Source: Dokdonella_A sp035760865 (GTDB lineage Bacteria > Pseudomonadota > Gammaproteobacteria > Xanthomonadales > Rhodanobacteraceae). Taken from it: a stretch of 9,590 nt of DNA. The notes beneath the pieces were generated by a model. It worked only from the letters and a program-made list of their open reading frames with translations, had not been told where the DNA came from and searched no databases. The stretch covers positions 1-9,590 of the forward strand of contig DASTSE010000413.1 of the NCBI GenBank assembly GCA_035760865.1, given 5' to 3'. How positions within the stretch are numbered: position 1 is the stretch's first letter; each line of letters opens with the position of its first letter. This document shows, piece by piece, positions 6,662 to 9,590 of this stretch. A program made the position numbers and the translations under genes.

Positions 6662-7399
6662 ATGCTGTCGCCGCTGCGCCTCTTGCTGCTCGTGGGCATC
6701 GCCTGGTGGATCGCGCGCCGCATCGGCTGGCGCGGCCTGCGCATCCCGTGCATCGCCGCGGCGGCCGCCCTGGTCGTTTTGACGACGCCGCTCGGCGCGA
6801 ACGCGCTCGTGCGCGTGCAGGAGTCGCGCGCACCCGCGCCGGATGCGTGCGGCGGGGCGCCGCCGCAGGCGGTCGTCGTACTGTCGGGCGGGCTCGTCGC
6901 GCGCCCGCACGACGAGCGCGACTATGCCGCGCTCGGCCTCGCGAGCATCCAGCGCCTGCTCGGCGGAGTCGCATTGCAGCGTTCGCTCGGCAAGGTTCCG
7001 CTCGCGATCGTCGGCACGAGCGACCGCGGCGTCGCCGACAGCAGGATCCTCGCCAGTCTCGCGCGCGACCTCGGCGCGGATGCATCGACGCTGCGCATCG
7101 AGACCGCATCGCTCAACACGTGGGAGAACGCGCAGGCGAGCGCGCGGATCGAACCGCCATTGCCGCGGCGGATCTGGCTGGTGACGTCGAGCCTGCACAT
7201 GGTGCGCGCGCTCGTCGCGTTCCGTGCGGCCGGCTTCGACGCCTGTGCGTACGCCGTGCAACCGCGCTACCACGCGCCCGACAATCCCGGTTACGTCCTG
7301 CCCACCGGCAGCGCGACGATGAAATCGGAGGACGCACTGCACGAACTGGTCGGCGAAATCGCCTACCGCGCGCGCGCATGGCGTGCCGCGCGCGGCTGA
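6662..7399 (+). CDS. YdcF/ElyC family (DUF218) membrane-anchored protein
   Basis: The protein has 245 residues; the start is fixed by GGAGGAG and by the immediate onset of a hydrophobic N-terminus. Two likely membrane segments lie at about 5-18 (LRLLLLVGIAWWIA) and 27-45 (RIPCIAAAAALVVL onward), placing the globular part on one face of the inner membrane. The DUF218 core is visible: VVVLSGG (71-77), ERDYAALGLASIQRLLGG (85-102), LAIVGTS (114-120), SLNTWENAQAS (150-160, the family's T-x-E-N signature), and IWLVTSSLHMVRALVAFRAAGF (171-192, the conserved S-x-H/M-x-R segment). By family relation to ElyC and SanA, a role in envelope integrity or in processing a lipid-linked glycan intermediate is plausible, but the reaction of the family is poorly defined. 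The divergent secreted protein is 146 bp upstream. The following regulator has its own promoter-like sequence. Confidence 0.9.
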   Translation: MLSPLRLLLLVGIAWWIARRIGWRGLRIPCIAAAAALVVLTTPLGANALVRVQESRAPAPDACGGAPPQAVVVLSGGLVARPHDERDYAALGLASIQRLLGGVALQRSLGKVPLAIVGTSDRGVADSRILASLARDLGADASTLRIETASLNTWENAQASARIEPPLPRRIWLVTSSLHMVRALVAFRAAGFDACAYAVQPRYHAPDNPGYVLPTGSATMKSEDALHELVGEIAYRARAWRAARG

Positions 7400-7401
7400 C
7401 G

Positions 7402-7430
7402 TTGTCGCGTGCAGCGCGGCATGTTACCTA
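7402..7430 (+). promoter_or_regulatory. Candidate sigma-70 promoter of the regulator gene
   Basis: TTGTCG (7402-7407) and TACCTA (7425-7430) are separated by 17 nt. This would start transcription near 7437 and leave a leader of about 25 nt. It sits in the 62-bp gap after the DUF218 stop and in the only locally AT-richer stretch. Confidence 0.45.
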
Positions 7431-7461
7431 GCGCACGAGAACCGTCGCACGGATTCCCGCC

Positions 7462-8460
7462 ATGCCCTCGCGTCCCACTCCAGCGTCGACCGCGCGCAAT
7501 GCGCTCGAGGGCATGGGGGTCACGCCGCTCGAAGAACGCGCCTACCGCCTGCTGTTGCGCCACGACGGCCTGCCCTCGGCCGAACTAGCGCGCCGCCTCG
7601 ATCTCACGCCGCGCCGCGTCGCCGACGTGCTGCGCACGCTCGGTGGCAAGGGCATGGTGTCGCACACGCCCGATCGCCCGCCGCGCTATTTCGCCGCGCC
7701 GCCCGACGTCGCGGTCGAGGCGCTGATCGCGGCGAGCCAGCGCGAGGAAGAACAGCGCCAGCGTCGCGCGCGCGCGGCGATCGCCGCGCTCGGCAGCGCG
7801 GGAGCGGGCGCGGTCGTGCGCGACGGGCGGCTGGTCGAGATCCTGAGCCCGAGCGCGACCGCGCAGCTGTTCATCCACATGCACCGCACGGTTCGCAGCG
7901 AGCTGTTGAGCCTGACCCGGCGCCCGATGCTCGTCTCGAACATCGCCGAGCCCGACTACCTGCTGTTCGACGCGCTCTCGCGCGGCGTGCGTTGCCGCGC
8001 GCTGATCGACAGCGACCTGCTGTCGATGCCGGGCTGGACCGAGCACATGCGCGACAACGCCGAGCGCGGCGAGGAATGCCGCATCGCGGCGTCGCTGCCG
8101 TTCAAGCTCGTCGTCGCCGATCGCCGCATGGCGATCATCCCGCTCGACCTCGAACGCCCGGACGGGCCGGTGCTCCTCGTGCGGCCGTCGTCGCTGCTCG
8201 ACGCGCTGTGCGAGATCTTCGAGATGCTCTGGCGCGCATCGACGCCGTTCACGGTCGCGCCCGACGGCGATGCCGGCGAGCGCGATGCGCTGCTGTCGCT
8301 GCTCACCTCGGGCCTCAACGACAAGGCGATCCAGCTCGAGCTCGGCATCTCGCACCGAACGCTCGCGCGGCGCATCAGCGCGCTCATGAAGGAGCTCGGC
8401 GCGGCGACGCGCTGCCAGCTCGGCTTCATCGCCGCGCAGCGCACCGGCGCGCGCGACTGA
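7462..8460 (+). CDS. Transcription regulator with N-terminal TrmB-like winged helix and C-terminal LuxR-type HTH
   Basis: The protein has 332 residues. Residues 23-75 form a winged helix (LEERAYRLLLRHDGLPSAEL, ARRLDLTPRRVADVLRTLG, then the wing GMVSHTPDRPPRYFAA), as in TrmB/sugar-type regulators. A charged helix (90-108, SQREEEQRQRRARAA) may be a coiled coil for dimerisation. The middle (about 125-262) looks like the PLD-fold-like effector region of TrmB-related proteins, including RRPMLVSNI, GVRCRALIDSD, ASLPFKLVVADRRMAIIPLD and GPVLLVRPSSLLDALCEIFEMLW. The C-terminus (275-325) is a LuxR/GerE-type HTH: ALLSLLTSGLNDKAIQLELG, ISHRTLARRISALMKELGAA, TRCQLGFIAA. This arrangement is known mainly from actinobacterial HTH regulators. 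No receiver domain or autoinducer-binding domain is seen. No strong ribosome-binding site precedes the ATG; an in-frame ATG at 7513 has GAGG only 2 nt upstream, too close. The 16-bp dyad just downstream makes the next gene a candidate target. Confidence 0.9.
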   Translation: MPSRPTPASTARNALEGMGVTPLEERAYRLLLRHDGLPSAELARRLDLTPRRVADVLRTLGGKGMVSHTPDRPPRYFAAPPDVAVEALIAASQREEEQRQRRARAAIAALGSAGAGAVVRDGRLVEILSPSATAQLFIHMHRTVRSELLSLTRRPMLVSNIAEPDYLLFDALSRGVRCRALIDSDLLSMPGWTEHMRDNAERGEECRIAASLPFKLVVADRRMAIIPLDLERPDGPVLLVRPSSLLDALCEIFEMLWRASTPFTVAPDGDAGERDALLSLLTSGLNDKAIQLELGISHRTLARRISALMKELGAATRCQLGFIAAQRTGARD

Positions 8461-8468
8461 GGTCACCG

Positions 8469-8503
8469 GCGGCGGGTTTGTGCCAACGGCACAAATCCGC
8501 CGC
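8469..8503. repeat. 16-bp inverted repeat, operator or intrinsic hairpin
   Basis: The arms 8469-8484 and 8488-8503 pair over 16 bp with one G-T wobble (8476 with 8496) and a 3-nt loop AAC. The centre is the perfect dyad TTTGTGCC-AAC-GGCACAAA, which is AT-richer than its surroundings. It begins 8 nt after the regulator stop and ends about 10 nt before a candidate promoter. No T-run follows on either strand, so it is not a classical intrinsic terminator. It could be a terminator of the high-GC type, or a binding site for a dimeric regulator such as the LuxR-type protein just upstream. Confidence 0.8.
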
Positions 8504-8512
8504 GTGCGGGCG

Positions 8513-8542
8513 TTGTCGCCGCGCGCGCCGCCGACCTAGGCT
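8513..8542 (+). promoter_or_regulatory. Candidate promoter of the surface-protein gene
   Basis: TTGTCG (8513-8518), an 18-nt spacer and TAGGCT (8537-8542). The -35 hexamer is identical to that proposed for the regulator gene. It lies immediately downstream of the inverted repeat, so a protein bound there would be near the -35. Confidence 0.35.
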
Positions 8543-8735
8543 GTGCCCGTTCCGCCGTCGCGGCGCCCGTGCGAAGGGTTTCGCGCCGGTCGCGACGCCC
8601 GGCCGCGCGGGACGCACGGCGAAGGCGGTGCGCCATCGCGTACCGCCGCGGACGAGACGAGCGCGCCCCACGGTGCGCGATGCCCACGGCCGCCGTGCAG
8701 GAGCGCGGCGGGCCCGGAACCGCCGTGGCGCCCGC
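8543..8735 (+). other. Region of unclear coding status before the surface-protein body
   Basis: About 190 bp where no frame on either strand gives a signal peptide, hydrophobic core or recognisable domain. G/C preference at third positions is about equal in at least two forward frames (roughly 12 A/T-ending codons in 64 each), so it does not pick one. It may be a long leader, a decayed gene start, or the true but unusual N-terminus of the downstream protein. Confidence 0.5.
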
Positions 8736-9590
8736 TCACGCGCGCCGTCGGCGCGACGACGTTCGTCGACTCGACGATCGTCACGCTCGATCCCGTCGCG
8801 GATGCGGTCGCCGCGAACGTCTACGGCGGGCTCAGCGCCGGCACCGCCGTCGACGTCGAAGTGTTCGACGAAGCCGGCGCTTCACTCGGCACGACCACGG
8901 TGACGCCGATCGGAACGCGCGACAACGCCGCGTTCTTCGGCGTCACGAGTGCGACGCCGATCGGCAAGGTCGTGTTCCGCGCGCAGGGCGACGGCGGCGA
9001 GCTCATCGACGACCTGCGCTTCCGCGCCACCGGCGTGCTCGCCCCGCCGGGTCTCGCGATCGCGTTCGCACCGGAGTCGGTCGTCGCAGGCAGCCCCGCG
9101 ACCTTGACGATCACGCTCGGCAACGCGTCGCAGCCGGGCCCGGCAACGCTCATCGCCGACCTCGACGACGCATTGCCCGCGGGCCTCGCGATCGCGGGCG
9201 CCGCAAACAGCACGTGCGCGGGCGCCGCACCGACGACGAACGCGACGCACCTGGTCCTGCCCGCGGGCGCGCAGATCCCCGCCGCGGGCACCTGCAGCGT
9301 GAGCGTCGCCGTGAGCGGCGCGGCCCCCGGCAACTACGTCAACGCCATCGCGGCGGGTGCGCTGCAGACCGACCTCGGTGCGAATGCCGGCGGTGCGAGC
9401 GCGACCCTGCTCGTCACGAGCGCGGGCGGCGGCGCGTTTCCGCCGGCGGAGGACTTCGACGGCAGCGTGCCGCCCGCGTTGCCGGCCGACTGGATCTCGT
9501 CGACGTCCGGCGGCGGCGGCGACTGGCGCACGGTCAGCACCGTCTCCGATTCGGCGCCGGTCTCCGCTCATGCGCCCGAACGCGCGGACG
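8543..9590 (+). CDS. Extracellular DUF11-like/choice-of-anchor repeat protein, 3' truncated, start uncertain
   Basis: The frame is open from the TAG at 8537 to the window end. GTG at 8543 is the only possible start codon in its first 90 codons, hence the start given; it has no ribosome-binding site, and the first 65 or so residues are Arg/Pro/Cys-rich without a signal peptide. From about 8735 the protein is convincing: a beta-rich domain FVDSTIVTLDPVADAVAANV through GGELIDDLRFRATG (about residues 72-166). A DUF11-like segment follows (167-292) with VVAGSPATLTITLGNAS, LPAGLAIAGAANSTCAGAAP, LPAGAQIPAAGTCSVSVAVS and GNYVNAIAAGALQTDLGANA. Then comes EDFDGSVPPALPADWISST (from residue 303), the start of what looks like a choice-of-anchor/MAM-like sandwich domain. 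Such proteins are large and secreted or outer-surface, with Ser/Thr/Ala/Gly-rich Ig-like repeats. The missing signal peptide suggests a frameshift, a decayed 5' end, or a sequencing error in 8543-8735. Confidence 0.72.
   Translation, partial: MPVPPSRRPCEGFRAGRDARPRGTHGEGGAPSRTAADETSAPHGARCPRPPCRSAAGPEPPWRPLTRAVGATTFVDSTIVTLDPVADAVAANVYGGLSAGTAVDVEVFDEAGASLGTTTVTPIGTRDNAAFFGVTSATPIGKVVFRAQGDGGELIDDLRFRATGVLAPPGLAIAFAPESVVAGSPATLTITLGNASQPGPATLIADLDDALPAGLAIAGAANSTCAGAAPTTNATHLVLPAGAQIPAAGTCSVSVAVSGAAPGNYVNAIAAGALQTDLGANAGGASATLLVTSAGGGAFPPAEDFDGSVPPALPADWISSTSGGGGDWRTVSTVSDSAPVSAHAPERAD

Noticed and set aside
1..9590. CRISPR arrays, tRNA or rRNA genes, insertion sequences, integrase or att sites
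   Set aside because: No spaced direct repeats, RNA-gene signatures, transposase motifs or terminal inverted repeats were seen on either strand.

Overview
The window is very GC-rich, with strong G/C bias at third codon positions. Genes are tightly packed on both strands. Together with the gene content (a carrier-protein/adenylation enzyme in a glycan-type cluster, a YdcF-family membrane protein, a large surface protein with DUF11-like and choice-of-anchor-like segments), this suggests a Gram-negative proteobacterium. Xanthomonadales/Rhodanobacteraceae-like is my best guess, but it rests on protein flavour only, because no rRNA or other marker is present.

Region 1 (1-5029, + strand) is the 3' part of an operon. 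Five genes are joined by four successive 4-bp stop/start overlaps (ATGA, ATGA, ATGA, GTGA). In order they are: the C-terminal end of an adenylation-carrier (A-PCP/ACP) protein; a small alpha/beta hydrolase whose nucleophile elbow appears dead (GARAG); a second alpha/beta hydrolase with a Cys-type elbow (G-L-C-S-A); a fusion of a degenerate formyltransferase-like region with a GINT1_N-type (glucosamine inositolphosphorylceramide transferase N-terminal) beta-propeller-like region; and a UDP-glucose 4-epimerase (GalE). The order 'activating ligase/carrier, hydrolase 2-like, hydrolase 1-like' recalls exosortase-A-associated polysaccharide loci. My inference is that the operon makes and decorates an acylated or aminoacylated glycan or glycolipid. 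GalE would supply the sugar nucleotide, A-PCP would activate an acid, and the hydrolases would handle the thioester.

Region 2 (5034-6515, - strand) is one secreted beta-propeller-like protein that converges on galE with only 4 bp between the stop codons. It has a convincing signal peptide, and its start is settled by a GGAG ribosome-binding site and a TACAAT -10 box.

Region 3 (6662-8460, + strand) holds a YdcF/ElyC-type DUF218 membrane protein with a strong GGAGGAG ribosome-binding site. It is followed by a regulator with its own plausible promoter. The regulator has a TrmB-like winged helix at the N-terminus and a LuxR-type HTH at the C-terminus.

Region 4 (8461-9590) starts with a striking 16-bp inverted repeat directly after the regulator, then a candidate promoter, then about 200 bp of ambiguous coding status. 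The rest is the start of an extracellular repeat protein that runs off the window. Its body is clearly coding, but no signal peptide or convincing start can be found.
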